DNA from: Tsuneonella amylolytica
GTDB taxonomy: Bacteria; Pseudomonadota; Alphaproteobacteria; Sphingomonadales; Sphingomonadaceae
Length of the DNA: 64,000 bases
Direction of reading: 5' to 3'
Assembly (NCBI RefSeq): GCF_003626915.1
Contig: NZ_CP032570.1
Location: 2,417,001 to 2,481,000, forward strand
The translations under genes and the position numbers were made by a program. Shown here one piece after another: positions 56,226 to 64,000 of the stretch (positions are counted from its first letter, which is position 1; every line of letters begins with the position of its first letter). Under the pieces are notes generated by a model. It worked only from the letters and a program-made list of their open reading frames with translations. It made no database searches and had not been told where the DNA came from.

Positions 56226-56954
56226 ATGCGAATGGGCCGTTTGCCGATGGTAGTGGCGACGTTGATGGCCGGTGGCCTTGTCTCGGGGTGTAAACAGGAC
56301 GCTCCGGCGGAGCCCGTGACGACGATATCCACCGAGCCGTCGGCCCCTGTGGCAAAGCCCTCTGCCAGCGAGACGGCAGGGGAGGAGCTCACCGTCCTTG
56401 CCTTCGGCGATTCGCTTTTTGCCGGATACGGTCTCTCCGATCCCGGCAGGCTCAGCTACCCGGCGAAGCTCGAGGCGGCGCTGGATGCGAAGGGTCGCAA
56501 CGTGCGCATGGTGAACGCCGGCGTATCGGGAGACACCACGGCGGCCGGGCGCCAGCGGCTCGCCTTCACGCTCGACAGCCAGAAGACAAAGCCCGACCTG
56601 GCGATCCTGGAACTCGGCGGCAACGATCTGTTGCGCGGCCTGCCGCCCGAACAAACGCGGGCGAACCTGGCCGCCATGCTCGATACGTTCAGGCAGCGGG
56701 GCATCCCCGTGGTCCTGTTCGGACTGGAAGCGCCGCCGAATTACGGGCCGAAGTGGCAGGAACAGTTCGATGCGGTCTACGGCTCGCTCGCGCGCGAATA
56801 CGACGTGCCGCTGGTGCCGTTCGTGACCGAGGCGGTCTTCGCCCGGCCGATCCTGCTGCAGGCCGACCGCGTCCATCCGACCGCCGAGGGGGTGGACCAG
56901 CTCGTATCCCTGACGGCGGACCGGATCGCGGCCGCGCTGCCGGATCGCGACTGA
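56226..56954 (+). CDS. SGNH-type arylesterase/lysophospholipase, lipoprotein (TesA-like)
   Basis: 242 residues from the ATG at 56226, chosen because GAAGGGA lies eight bases upstream; starts at 56199 and 56208 are in frame as well. A lipobox (LVSGC) near residue 21 predicts a lipid-anchored protein. Block I is AFGDSLFAGYGLS with the catalytic serine, block III is ELGGNDLL, and block V is DRVHPTAEG. TesA homologues split fatty acyl esters and thioesters in the periplasm. Divergent from the ABC ATPase. Directly followed by recO. Confidence 0.92.
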   Translation: MRMGRLPMVVATLMAGGLVSGCKQDAPAEPVTTISTEPSAPVAKPSASETAGEELTVLAFGDSLFAGYGLSDPGRLSYPAKLEAALDAKGRNVRMVNAGVSGDTTAAGRQRLAFTLDSQKTKPDLAILELGGNDLLRGLPPEQTRANLAAMLDTFRQRGIPVVLFGLEAPPNYGPKWQEQFDAVYGSLAREYDVPLVPFVTEAVFARPILLQADRVHPTAEGVDQLVSLTADRIAAALPDRD

Positions 56955-57557
56955 GTGCACCTGGCATTCCTCGCGATCGTCGTCGCCGCGCGCCAGCACG
57001 GCGAGACGGCGGTGATCGCGCGGATGCTGAGCGAGGACTACGGCCTCGTCGCCGGGTACGTGGCGGGCGGGCGCGGGCGTCAGCTTCGCCCCGTCGTAAT
57101 CCCCGGCAACCGCGTGGCGGCCGAGCTGAGCGCGAAGAGCGATAGCCAGTTGCCCTTTCTGAAGCTCGAACTCGTCGAAAGCCGCGGACCGTGGCTGGGC
57201 GAACCCTTGCCCGCCGCCGCGATCGCATGGGTCACCGCGCTTACCGCGCTCGTACTGCCCGAACGCAACCCGTATCCCCGGCTCTACGCGGCGCTCGGCG
57301 CGACGCTCGATGCGATCTGCCACGCCCCGTCGGCAAGGGGGTGGCTGCGCGCGGTGATCGCCTACGAGGCGCTGGTGCTGCGCGAACTCGGTTACGGCGG
57401 CGTGGCCCCACCGGCGGAAGCCGAACTTGACGCTCTGTTGCAAATCTTTGCCCGGCAGGCTGCGCCGCTTTCACGCTACCTGCTTGCCGACCGCAAGGCC
57501 GATGGTATGGCCGCCCGCGCCATGCTGGGCGAGCGGCTGGAGAAACTGAGGGCATGA
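56955..57557 (+). CDS. recO: DNA repair protein RecO
   Basis: 200 residues from a GTG immediately after the esterase stop. It is short for RecO but has the OB-fold start ([38 protein letters not shown] is divided over residues 6-43) and the helical C-terminal part, without the cysteine zinc site seen in some homologues. RecO loads RecA with RecR in the RecF pathway. The stop overlaps the leuB start by four bases (ATGA). Confidence 0.85.
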   Translation: MHLAFLAIVVAARQHGETAVIARMLSEDYGLVAGYVAGGRGRQLRPVVIPGNRVAAELSAKSDSQLPFLKLELVESRGPWLGEPLPAAAIAWVTALTALVLPERNPYPRLYAALGATLDAICHAPSARGWLRAVIAYEALVLRELGYGGVAPPAEAELDALLQIFARQAAPLSRYLLADRKADGMAARAMLGERLEKLRA

Positions 57558-58612
57558 AAATCGCGGTGTTTCCCGGCGACGGGATCGGTCCCGAAGTGAC
57601 GCGCGAAGCGGTGCGCGTGCTGGAGGCGCTCGACCTGCCGGGACTGACGCTGTTCGAAGGCGACGTCGGCGGCGCGGCCTATGCCCGTCACGGCCATCCG
57701 CTGCCGCCCGAGACGCTGGCCATGGCGCGCGAGGCCGATGCGGTCCTGTTCGGCGCGGTCGGCGATCCGGCGTGCGACGGGCTGGAGCGGCACTTGCGGC
57801 CCGAACAGGCTATCCTGGGCCTTCGGGGCGAACTGGGGCTGTTCGCCAACCTGCGCCCGGCCACATGCCAGCCGGGGCTCGAGAACATGAGCGCGCTGCG
57901 CCCCCAAATCGCGCGGAGCATCGACCTCCTCATCGTGCGCGAGCTCAACGGCGACGTCTATTTCGGCGACAAGGCGCTCGAAACCCTGCCCGACGGTCGC
58001 CGCCGCGGATGGGACATGATGTCCTACGCCGAGGACGAAGTCCGCCGCATCGCCCATGTCGCGTTCCGCGCGGCGCAGGGCCGCAAGGGCCGCCTGTGCT
58101 CGATCGACAAGGCCAACGTCCTCGAAACCAGCCAGCTCTGGCGAGACGTGGTGAGCGAGGTGGCGGGCGAATACCCAAATGTCGCGCTCGACCATATGTA
58201 CGTCGACAATGCCGCGATGCAGCTCGTGCGCGATCCCGGCAGGTTCGACGTCGTCGTGACCGGTAACCTGTTCGGCGACATCCTGTCCGATCAGGCGAGC
58301 ATGTGCGTGGGATCGATCGGCCTCCTCGCCAGCGCCTCGCTGGGCGAGCGGGCGACCGGGTACGGGACCTTCGGTCTCTACGAACCGATCCACGGCAGCG
58401 CGCCGGACATCGCGGGCGAGGGGCGGGCGAACCCGATGGCGACGATCCTGTCGGCCGCCATGATGCTGCGCCATTCGTTCGGGCGTGAGGCGGAGGCCGC
58501 GCGGGTCGAGGCGGCGGTGGCGCGCGCCTTGGCGGACGGGGTGCGCGGCGCCGACCTCGGCGGCAAGGCGGACACGGTGAGCATCGGCGACGCGGTGATC
58601 GAACGCCTGTGA
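57554..58612 (+). CDS. leuB: 3-isopropylmalate dehydrogenase
   Basis: 352 residues, normal length. It starts [23 protein letters not shown], has [12 protein letters not shown] near residue 126 and [17 protein letters not shown] (near 234), the metal- and NAD-binding signature of the beta-decarboxylating dehydrogenases. It makes 2-ketoisocaproate in leucine synthesis. No leuCD is adjacent in the window. It overlaps recO upstream (ATGA) and the glycosyltransferase downstream (GTGA). Confidence 0.95.
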   Translation: MKIAVFPGDGIGPEVTREAVRVLEALDLPGLTLFEGDVGGAAYARHGHPLPPETLAMAREADAVLFGAVGDPACDGLERHLRPEQAILGLRGELGLFANLRPATCQPGLENMSALRPQIARSIDLLIVRELNGDVYFGDKALETLPDGRRRGWDMMSYAEDEVRRIAHVAFRAAQGRKGRLCSIDKANVLETSQLWRDVVSEVAGEYPNVALDHMYVDNAAMQLVRDPGRFDVVVTGNLFGDILSDQASMCVGSIGLLASASLGERATGYGTFGLYEPIHGSAPDIAGEGRANPMATILSAAMMLRHSFGREAEAARVEAAVARALADGVRGADLGGKADTVSIGDAVIERL

Positions 58613-59727
58613 CCCTGCAACTCGGCATCGTCCTTCCCACCTACAACGAACGCGGCAACCTCGCCCGGTTGATCGCGCGCCTCGACGTGGCTCTCGTCGG
58701 TATCGGCTGGGAAGCGATCGTGGTCGACGACAACAGCCCCGACGGCACCGCCGACGAAGCCCGCGGCATCGCCCGCGAGGATCCCCGCATCCGCGTACTC
58801 GAGCGGATCGGACGGCGCGGACTTTCGTCGGCCGCGATCGAGGGGATGTGCGCCACCGCCGCGCCGGTGGTGGCGGTGATGGACGCCGATCACCAGCACG
58901 ATCCCGCGCTGTTGCCCGCAATGCTGGCCGCGATCGAGAGCGGGGAGGCCGACCTCGCCTACGCCTCGCGCTTCGCGGAAGGCGGCTCGGCCGCCGGGCT
59001 GTCGAGCCGGCACCGCGAGAAGGGCAGCCGCATCGCCAATCGCATCGCCAACAAGGTCACCGGCATCGAGCTGACCGATCCGATGAGCGGCTATTTCATG
59101 CTCCGCAGCGCGACCCTGCGGCAGGACGCGCACCGGCTGTCGGGCGTGGGTTTCAAGATCCTGCTCGACATCCTCGCGACGATCCCCGGCCCGCTGCGGG
59201 TGCGCGAATTTCCCCTGCGCTTCGCCGCGCGGGCGGAAGGGGAAAGCAAGCTCGACCGGACGGTCGTGTTCGAATTTCTCGTCGGGCTGTACGACAAGTG
59301 GCTGGGCAAGATCATTCCCACGCGGTTCGCGCTGTTTGCGACCATCGGCGGGCTGGGCGTGTTCGTGCACATGGCGGTACTCGCTACCGTTCTCGCCGCG
59401 CTCGGCCAGCAGGCGGAATTCGGGCGCTGGATCACCGCGTTCGACGTGGGCCAGACGATCGCTGCGCTCACTGCGATGAGCTTCAACTTCGCGCTCAACA
59501 ATGCGCTGACCTACGCCGACAAGCGGCTGGTCGGGGCGCGGGCGGTTCTCGCCGGATGGCTCCGATTCGCGCTGACCTGTTCGGTCGGTCTGCTCGCGAA
59601 CATCGGGGTTGCGGCGCTGCTCGTTCGGATGGGGTTCCACCAGTATCCCGCCGCTCTCATCGGGATCGTGATCGGATCGGTGTGGAACTACGCGCTGTCG
59701 AGCCGCTTCGTCTGGGGCCGCTTCTGA
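58609..59727 (+). CDS. polyprenol-phosphate glycosyltransferase with GtrA domain
   Basis: 372 residues from a GTG that overlaps the leuB stop. The GT2 domain (residues 1-235) has [28 protein letters not shown] and [14 protein letters not shown], as in DPM1-type dolichol-phosphate mannose synthases. The C-terminal GtrA domain (residues about 240-370) has four membrane helices. The product would be a polyprenyl-phosphate sugar presented on the outer face of the membrane. It converges, with one base between, on a PMT-like transferase that uses such donors. Confidence 0.92.
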   Translation: MTLQLGIVLPTYNERGNLARLIARLDVALVGIGWEAIVVDDNSPDGTADEARGIAREDPRIRVLERIGRRGLSSAAIEGMCATAAPVVAVMDADHQHDPALLPAMLAAIESGEADLAYASRFAEGGSAAGLSSRHREKGSRIANRIANKVTGIELTDPMSGYFMLRSATLRQDAHRLSGVGFKILLDILATIPGPLRVREFPLRFAARAEGESKLDRTVVFEFLVGLYDKWLGKIIPTRFALFATIGGLGVFVHMAVLATVLAALGQQAEFGRWITAFDVGQTIAALTAMSFNFALNNALTYADKRLVGARAVLAGWLRFALTCSVGLLANIGVAALLVRMGFHQYPAALIGIVIGSVWNYALSSRFVWGRF

Positions 59728-59728
59728 C

Positions 59729-61003
59729 CTAGCGCCAGCTGTCGACCCACATCCATTTTTCGAACCCGCGCGCATCCGGCAGCGGCGCGGCGCTGAGGAT
59801 GGGGTAGAACCAGGCGAACATGGCGGCGGAACCGGCCAGCACCGTCCACGAGAGCCAGCCCCAGCCCTTCCGGCGCAGCGCGTCGAGCGCGATCGCCAGC
59901 GCGGCGAGCAGCGCCATGCTGGGCACGAAGTAGTGATAGTAGAACTGGATCGGCTTGGCCGCGACGATCCAGAACCCCAGGCTGGCGGCATAGATGATTG
60001 CAACGGCGAGCGCGTCCCACCGGCGGTGCGCGATGCCGGCCCAGGCACACCAGATCACGGCCGGGAGCCCGGCCAGCATCGTCAGCGGATTGCCGATCAG
60101 CAGCACCCCGCGCTGCGCGCCGTCGACCGCTTCATAGAGGTACCAGATCGCCCGGCGGTCGACGATCCAGTCGCTCCAGATGCTCTGGTAGGGATGCGGC
60201 TTGACGACCGATTCCTGCATCTTGAGCATCATCTGATGCAGGCCGACGAACCCGCCGTCGGGCAGGTCGGCCGGAGCGATGAGCCATGCGGGAAGGTACG
60301 TCAGGGCATAGACCGCAAGCGGAACCAGCCCGAGCCATACCGCCGCTTCGGGCAGGCGGATGCCGGGAACGGGCGCGCCGCGCCTGCCGACAAGCCCGCT
60401 CCAGCCGCAGGCGTGAAGGCGAATTGCGAGAAACGCGAGTCCCGGCAGGGGCGCCAGCGGGATGGCGTTCCACTTGGTGCCGAGCGCGAGACCCAGCGCG
60501 ATGCCGGCGAAGGCGAGGCTGCGGCGGCCATGCTCCGGCTCGCGCACCGCGGCGGCCATTTGCCAGAAAGCGACCGCGAGACAGGCGACCATCACCGCAT
60601 CCAGCATCGCGATACGGCCGTGGACGAAGAGCATGAAACCCGTCGCGAGGAGAATCCCGTAGGCGAGGGTCGCGAACCGCGACTGGCCCGCGAACCACAG
60701 CGCGCGCATCGCGGCGAACAGCGTGAGGGTCGCTGCGAGTGCGGCGGGAAGCCGCCAAGCCCAGGGGGAATCGCCGAATGCCTCGATGCCGGCCGCCAGC
60801 ACCTCCTTGCCGAACATCGGGTGTTCGCGATTGAGCCAGTCCGACCCTGCCAGAATGGCCCGCGCGGCAGGCAGGTAGTGGATTTCGTCGAAGTAGGGCT
60901 TGGTCGGAATGCCCAGCCGAATGGACAGCAACGCAAGGAATGCGAACGCGATCGCGGCGCACCAGCCGATGGGATCGAGGGGGCGGTGCAATCTGTCGGT
61001 CAT
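59729..61003 (-). CDS. PMT-family (dolichyl-phosphate-mannose protein mannosyltransferase-like) glycosyltransferase
   Basis: 424 residues, with ten or more membrane helices. The first large loop has PYFDEIHYLPAARAIL and NREHPMFGKEVLAAG (residues 36-70), the acidic loop motif of the GT39/GT-C fold. The end of the protein (from about residue 280) continues hydrophobic. It uses polyprenyl-phosphate sugars to modify proteins or lipids in the periplasm. It converges on the GT2-GtrA gene that probably makes the donor. Confidence 0.9.
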   Translation of the reverse strand: MTDRLHRPLDPIGWCAAIAFAFLALLSIRLGIPTKPYFDEIHYLPAARAILAGSDWLNREHPMFGKEVLAAGIEAFGDSPWAWRLPAALAATLTLFAAMRALWFAGQSRFATLAYGILLATGFMLFVHGRIAMLDAVMVACLAVAFWQMAAAVREPEHGRRSLAFAGIALGLALGTKWNAIPLAPLPGLAFLAIRLHACGWSGLVGRRGAPVPGIRLPEAAVWLGLVPLAVYALTYLPAWLIAPADLPDGGFVGLHQMMLKMQESVVKPHPYQSIWSDWIVDRRAIWYLYEAVDGAQRGVLLIGNPLTMLAGLPAVIWCAWAGIAHRRWDALAVAIIYAASLGFWIVAAKPIQFYYHYFVPSMALLAALAIALDALRRKGWGWLSWTVLAGSAAMFAWFYPILSAAPLPDARGFEKWMWVDSWR

Positions 61004-61254
61004 CGGGAAAAAGCGGTTAGTTTGGCATCCTTAGGCGCGCAACCTCTGACCGGCGGCATCGGACGAATGCGATGGTTTACAGCTGATTTGCGACGAATTG
61101 TGTGGAATTTGGAACCGATTGTGGCATAGCGGCTTCTACCGGCATCGAAATCGTCACGGATTTCGTGAATACAGTTCGTGCCGGCGATTCGACTGTTGGG
61201 ATCCAACGCGTTCTCGGCGATCGAGTCGAAGAAGAGTTTCAGAAGGGGAATACA

Positions 61255-61473
61255 ATGTCGTTTCGCAAACTTTCGCTTGCCACCGCTGCGGTTGGCCTGG
61301 CGATCGCGCCGGTCGCCGCGCAGGCTGCTCCGGCTCGCACTGCCGCTCCGATCGAAGAAGCCAGCGACATGGGCGGCGGCACGCCGACCTTCGCGATTAT
61401 CGCCGCGCTGATCATCGTCGCGCTCGCGGTCGTCGTCGCCACCAAGGACGGTGACGATCCGGTCAGCCCGTAA
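61255..61473 (+). CDS. small secreted/membrane protein (72 residues), unknown
   Basis: 72 residues from the ATG at 61255 with AAGGGG seven bases upstream. A signal peptide ends near residue 24 (APVAAQA), then a short glycine/threonine linker, one membrane helix (about residues 46-62, TFAIIAALIIVALAVVVAT) and a charged tail KDGDDPVSP. No enzyme motif. It is alone on its strand, with about 250 bases of upstream DNA and its own strong terminator, which suggests an independently expressed envelope protein. Confidence 0.78.
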   Translation: MSFRKLSLATAAVGLAIAPVAAQAAPARTAAPIEEASDMGGGTPTFAIIAALIIVALAVVVATKDGDDPVSP

Positions 61474-61504
61474 AGGGTACTGTCCGACGCGAACGGATAT
61501 TTCG

Positions 61505-61533
61505 AAAGCGGGGCCCCAAGGGTCCCGCTTTTT
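61505..61533 (+). terminator. rho-independent terminator of the small membrane protein gene
   Basis: AAAGCGGGGCCC and GGGTCCCGCTTT pair around CAA with a single G-T wobble, followed by a T-run. It lies 32 bases after the stop codon. Confidence 0.9.
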
Positions 61534-61652
61534 CGTTGTGTCTGGCTTGTGCGCGATCGCGCGCGGTCCGCGGGTCGAGAGTCCTGCGCCTTCGCGGCTG
61601 CAAAGCCGGTTTTGTTTGCGCCGCCACGCACGCACGCTCTAGACGCGCCGCC

Positions 61653-62864
61653 ATGAAGAAGACGAGCGGAACCGACCGCACCGTGACGCGCCATTGGCGC
61701 CCCGCCACCCGCGCCGTACGCGGCGGGACATGGCGCAGCGAACATGGCGAGACGAGCGAGGCGCTGTTCCTCACCTCGGGCTACACCTACGACGATGCCG
61801 CCACGGTTGCCGCGCGCTTCGCCGGCGAGGCGGACGGCATGACTTATTCCCGTCTTCAGAACCCGACCGTCGCCATGCTGGAAGAACGCATCGCGCTGCT
61901 GGAGGGGGCGGAGGCCTGCCGCGTGCAGGCGAGCGGAATGGCGGCCATGACAGCCGCATTGCTGTGCCAGGTGTCGGCCGGAGACCACGTGGTCGCGGCG
62001 CGCGCCGCCTTCGGCAGCTGCCGCTGGCTCGTCGATCACCTGCTTCCCCGCTTCGGGGTGGAAACCACCGTTATCGACAGCGCGGTCGACGGCGAATGGG
62101 ACGCCGCGATCCGCCCGAACACCAAGGTTTTCTTCTTCGAGACACCGGCCAACCCGACACTCGACGTCGTCGACCTCGGCTACGTCTGCGACCTTGCGAA
62201 GGCGCGCGGCATCGTCACCGTGGTCGACAACGCGTTCGCCTCGCCCGCGTTGCAGCGCCCGATGGAATACGGCGCCGACGTCGTCGCCTACAGCGCGACG
62301 AAATTGATGGACGGGCAGGGCCGGGTGCTGGCCGGCGCGGTATGCGGTTCGCAGCAGTTCGTCGACGACGTCTTGCTGCCCTTCCAGCGCAACACCGGGC
62401 CCAACCTGTCGCCGTTCAACGCGTGGGTCGTGCTGAAAGGGCTCGAGACCCTTGCCATGCGGGCGAAGGCACAAAGCGTCTCGGCGCTCGAGATCGGCAA
62501 GCTGGTCGAGCCGCGCGTCGCCCGCATCCTCCACCCCGGCCTGCCGAGCCACCCGCGTCACGAACTCGCCGTGCGGCAAATGCCCGACGGTACCGGACCG
62601 ATCTTCGCGTTCGAGGTACCCGGCGGACGCGAGCAGGCCTTTGCCGTGCTCGACGCGCTCCAGCTGGTCGACATATCGAACAACATCGGCGATTCGCGCA
62701 GCCTGATGTGCCATCCGGCCAGCACGACCCACGCCGGCCTCAGTGCCGAAGCGCGCACCGAGATGGGCGTCACCGAAGGCTTGCTTCGGATAAACATCGG
62801 GCTGGAGGACGTCGCCGACATTGCCGAAGATCTCGACCAGGCTCTGTCGGCAGCGGGGCTCTAG
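61653..62864 (+). CDS. metZ: O-succinylhomoserine sulfhydrylase
   Basis: 403 residues from the ATG at 61653. The PLP lysine is K217 in YSATKLMDGQG; earlier segments are GMTYSRLQNPTVAMLEE and VFFFETPANPTLDVVDL, both typical of the Cys/Met PLP-dependent family. This group makes homocysteine directly from O-succinylhomoserine and sulfide. No other methionine gene is adjacent. It starts 120 bases after the terminator. No S-box was recognised upstream. Confidence 0.93.
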   Translation: MKKTSGTDRTVTRHWRPATRAVRGGTWRSEHGETSEALFLTSGYTYDDAATVAARFAGEADGMTYSRLQNPTVAMLEERIALLEGAEACRVQASGMAAMTAALLCQVSAGDHVVAARAAFGSCRWLVDHLLPRFGVETTVIDSAVDGEWDAAIRPNTKVFFFETPANPTLDVVDLGYVCDLAKARGIVTVVDNAFASPALQRPMEYGADVVAYSATKLMDGQGRVLAGAVCGSQQFVDDVLLPFQRNTGPNLSPFNAWVVLKGLETLAMRAKAQSVSALEIGKLVEPRVARILHPGLPSHPRHELAVRQMPDGTGPIFAFEVPGGREQAFAVLDALQLVDISNNIGDSRSLMCHPASTTHAGLSAEARTEMGVTEGLLRINIGLEDVADIAEDLDQALSAAGL

Positions 62865-63143
62865 GGCGTTCCAACGACTGCCGTAAATCGGCTGTGGCGA
62901 ACCACCGCGGCTAAATCCGCCGCACGGCCGCGCGACTCAGGCACGCAAACGGGCTCGCGCCACCCAGCGCGACTTCGAAACCATGGTCGGTACGAGCGGT
63001 CGGCAAGCGGATCGCCATGATACGCAGCGCATCGTTTATAATGCTCGCAGGTCCCGGATCTGCGCCGGGTCCCCGCAATCCCGCTTGCCAGCCGCGCTGT
63101 AGCACGGCAGGTTGACGCAAACGTAAAGCGGGAGACGAAAGCG
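62865..63143. other. non-coding gap between metZ and the monooxygenase gene
   Basis: About 280 bases with no gene that I can support on either strand and no tRNA shape. A perfect TATAAT is at 63037-63042 but no good -35 precedes it. TTGACGCAAACGTAAA is at 63112-63127, 16 bases before the next start codon. Confidence 0.6.
63112..63127 (+). promoter_or_regulatory. LiuR/MerR-like box upstream of the monooxygenase gene
   Basis: TTGACGCAAACGTAAA resembles the ACGTNNACGT-type palindromes recognised by MerR-family regulators of branched-chain and fatty-acid breakdown. It is close to the start codon (16 bases), so it may act as an operator. Identification is by eye only. Confidence 0.35.
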
Positions 63144-64000
63144 ATGGCCTTCAAGACGCGGATCACCGAGATGTTCGGGATCGAGACCCCGATCATGATG
63201 GGCGGGATGACGGGCGTCGGCTACGGCGAACTCGTCGCCGCGGTTGCGGAGGCCGGCGCGCTCGGTTTCATCACCGCGCACATGTTTCCCAGCGGGGCGG
63301 CCCTGAAAGAGGAGATCGAGAAGGTCCGCGGTCTCACCGACAAGCCGTTCGGCGTGAACCTGACTCTGCTGCCGTCGATCAACCCGATCCCCTACGACGA
63401 ATACCGCGAGGCGATCATCGAGAGCGGCCTCAAGATCGTGGAGACGGCCGGTCGCGCGCCGACCGATCACCTGCCCGCTTTCAAGGAAGCGGGCGTGAAG
63501 GTCATCCACAAATGCACCAGCGTGCGCCATTCCGAAAGCGCGGTGCGCAAAGGCGTCGACGTGATCAGCATCGACGGCTTCGAATGCGCGGGACACCCGG
63601 GCGAGGACGACGTCGGCCTTGTCGTGCTGCTGCCCGCCACCGTCGATGCGCTGCCCGACACGCCGATCGTCGCCAGTGGCGGCATGGCCGACGGGCGCAG
63701 CCTCGTCGCCGCGCTCGCGCTGGGGGCCGATGCGGTCAACATGGGCACACGCTTCTGCGCCACGCAGGAAGCGCGCCTTCATCCCAACGTGAAGCAGGCG
63801 ATCGTCGACAACACCGAACTCGACACGGTGCTGGTCGGGCGCAACCTGCGCAACACGGCCCGTGTGGCGCGCAACAAGGTGTCGGAGGAAGTCGCCACGA
63901 TCCAGCGCGACCCGTCGACGACGTTCGACGACGTGAAGCACCTCATGTCCGGCGCACGCGCGCGCGAAGCGGTGGACCAGTACGGCGACATTCACGGCGG
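63144..64000 (+). CDS. nitronate monooxygenase / NAD(P)H-dependent flavin oxidoreductase (3' end cut off)
   Basis: The first 285 residues are visible; the frame runs off the right edge. It starts MAFKTRITEMFGIETPIMMGGM after GGGAGACG. The 2-nitropropane dioxygenase-like TIM barrel shows SIDGFECAGHPGE (near residue 148, catalytic histidine region), IVASGGMADGRSLVAALALGA (near residue 178) and MGTRFCATQEA. Such flavoproteins oxidise nitronates or reduce enoyl thioesters; the family alone does not decide. Most homologues are about 320-350 residues, so about 40 are missing. Confidence 0.9.
   Translation, partial: MAFKTRITEMFGIETPIMMGGMTGVGYGELVAAVAEAGALGFITAHMFPSGAALKEEIEKVRGLTDKPFGVNLTLLPSINPIPYDEYREAIIESGLKIVETAGRAPTDHLPAFKEAGVKVIHKCTSVRHSESAVRKGVDVISIDGFECAGHPGEDDVGLVVLLPATVDALPDTPIVASGGMADGRSLVAALALGADAVNMGTRFCATQEARLHPNVKQAIVDNTELDTVLVGRNLRNTARVARNKVSEEVATIQRDPSTTFDDVKHLMSGARAREAVDQYGDIHG

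Noticed and set aside
62865..63143. Possible tRNA or small RNA in the gap after metZ
   Set aside because: No cloverleaf arrangement or TTC-containing T arm could be drawn; only weak hairpins are present.

Overview
The window is 64 kb of GC-rich, gene-dense chromosome with no RNA gene, insertion sequence, prophage or CRISPR array that I could find. Gene content and style point to an alphaproteobacterium of the order Sphingomonadales, most like Erythrobacteraceae: large TonB-dependent receptors, many acyl-CoA dehydrogenases, a FixJ-like regulator, a mitofilin-like protein next to hemC-hemD, and long operons joined by 4-base ATGA overlaps. The family assignment is inference. No gene-free stretch exceeds 300 bases; the longest gaps (about 250-280 bases, near 49.1, 61.1 and 63.0 kb) are noted below.

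Region 1 (1-17.8 kb) is catabolic. A cut-off serine hydrolase is followed by an acyl-CoA synthetase with a fused double-TetR regulator, a TonB-dependent receptor, an MFS carrier, two adjacent acyl-CoA dehydrogenases, a GPH-type symporter overlapping a third dehydrogenase, an SDR, and a glutaryl-CoA dehydrogenase / maleylacetoacetate isomerase / fumarylacetoacetate hydrolase operon. Together they look like uptake, CoA activation and beta-oxidation of a hydrophobic acid plus the end of an aromatic ring pathway. The substrate cannot be read from sequence. An 18-bp element lies exactly 50 bp upstream of both the receptor and the third dehydrogenase.

Region 2 (17.9-35.2 kb) is mostly housekeeping: a lone receiver protein, tsaD-gpsA with a flippase-like gene and an HhH membrane protein, hemC-hemD with a mitofilin-like protein, a UbiH-like monooxygenase overlapping a PafA-like alkaline phosphatase, a DsbD/ScsB-like reductase, a lipoprotein with an S10 carboxypeptidase, uvrB, and a DUF3617 lipoprotein.

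Region 3 (35.2-40.8 kb) holds the most interesting system: alpha/beta hydrolase, circularly permuted ATP-grasp, alpha-E protein, transglutaminase and the proteasome-like peptidase Anbu in one tight operon, followed by a LuxR-type regulator with a degenerate receiver. The core is a known but poorly understood association suggestive of peptide synthesis or tagging coupled to proteolysis.

Region 4 (40.8-64 kb) contains an extensin-like lipoprotein, a PutP symporter, a trehalose operon (otsB, GH15, otsA), typA, a second TonB-dependent receptor with a strong terminator, a TesA-like esterase divergent from a YbbA/YbbP-like ABC system, recO-leuB-glycosyltransferase facing a PMT-like mannosyltransferase, a 72-residue membrane protein with its own terminator, metZ, and a nitronate monooxygenase-like gene cut by the right edge.
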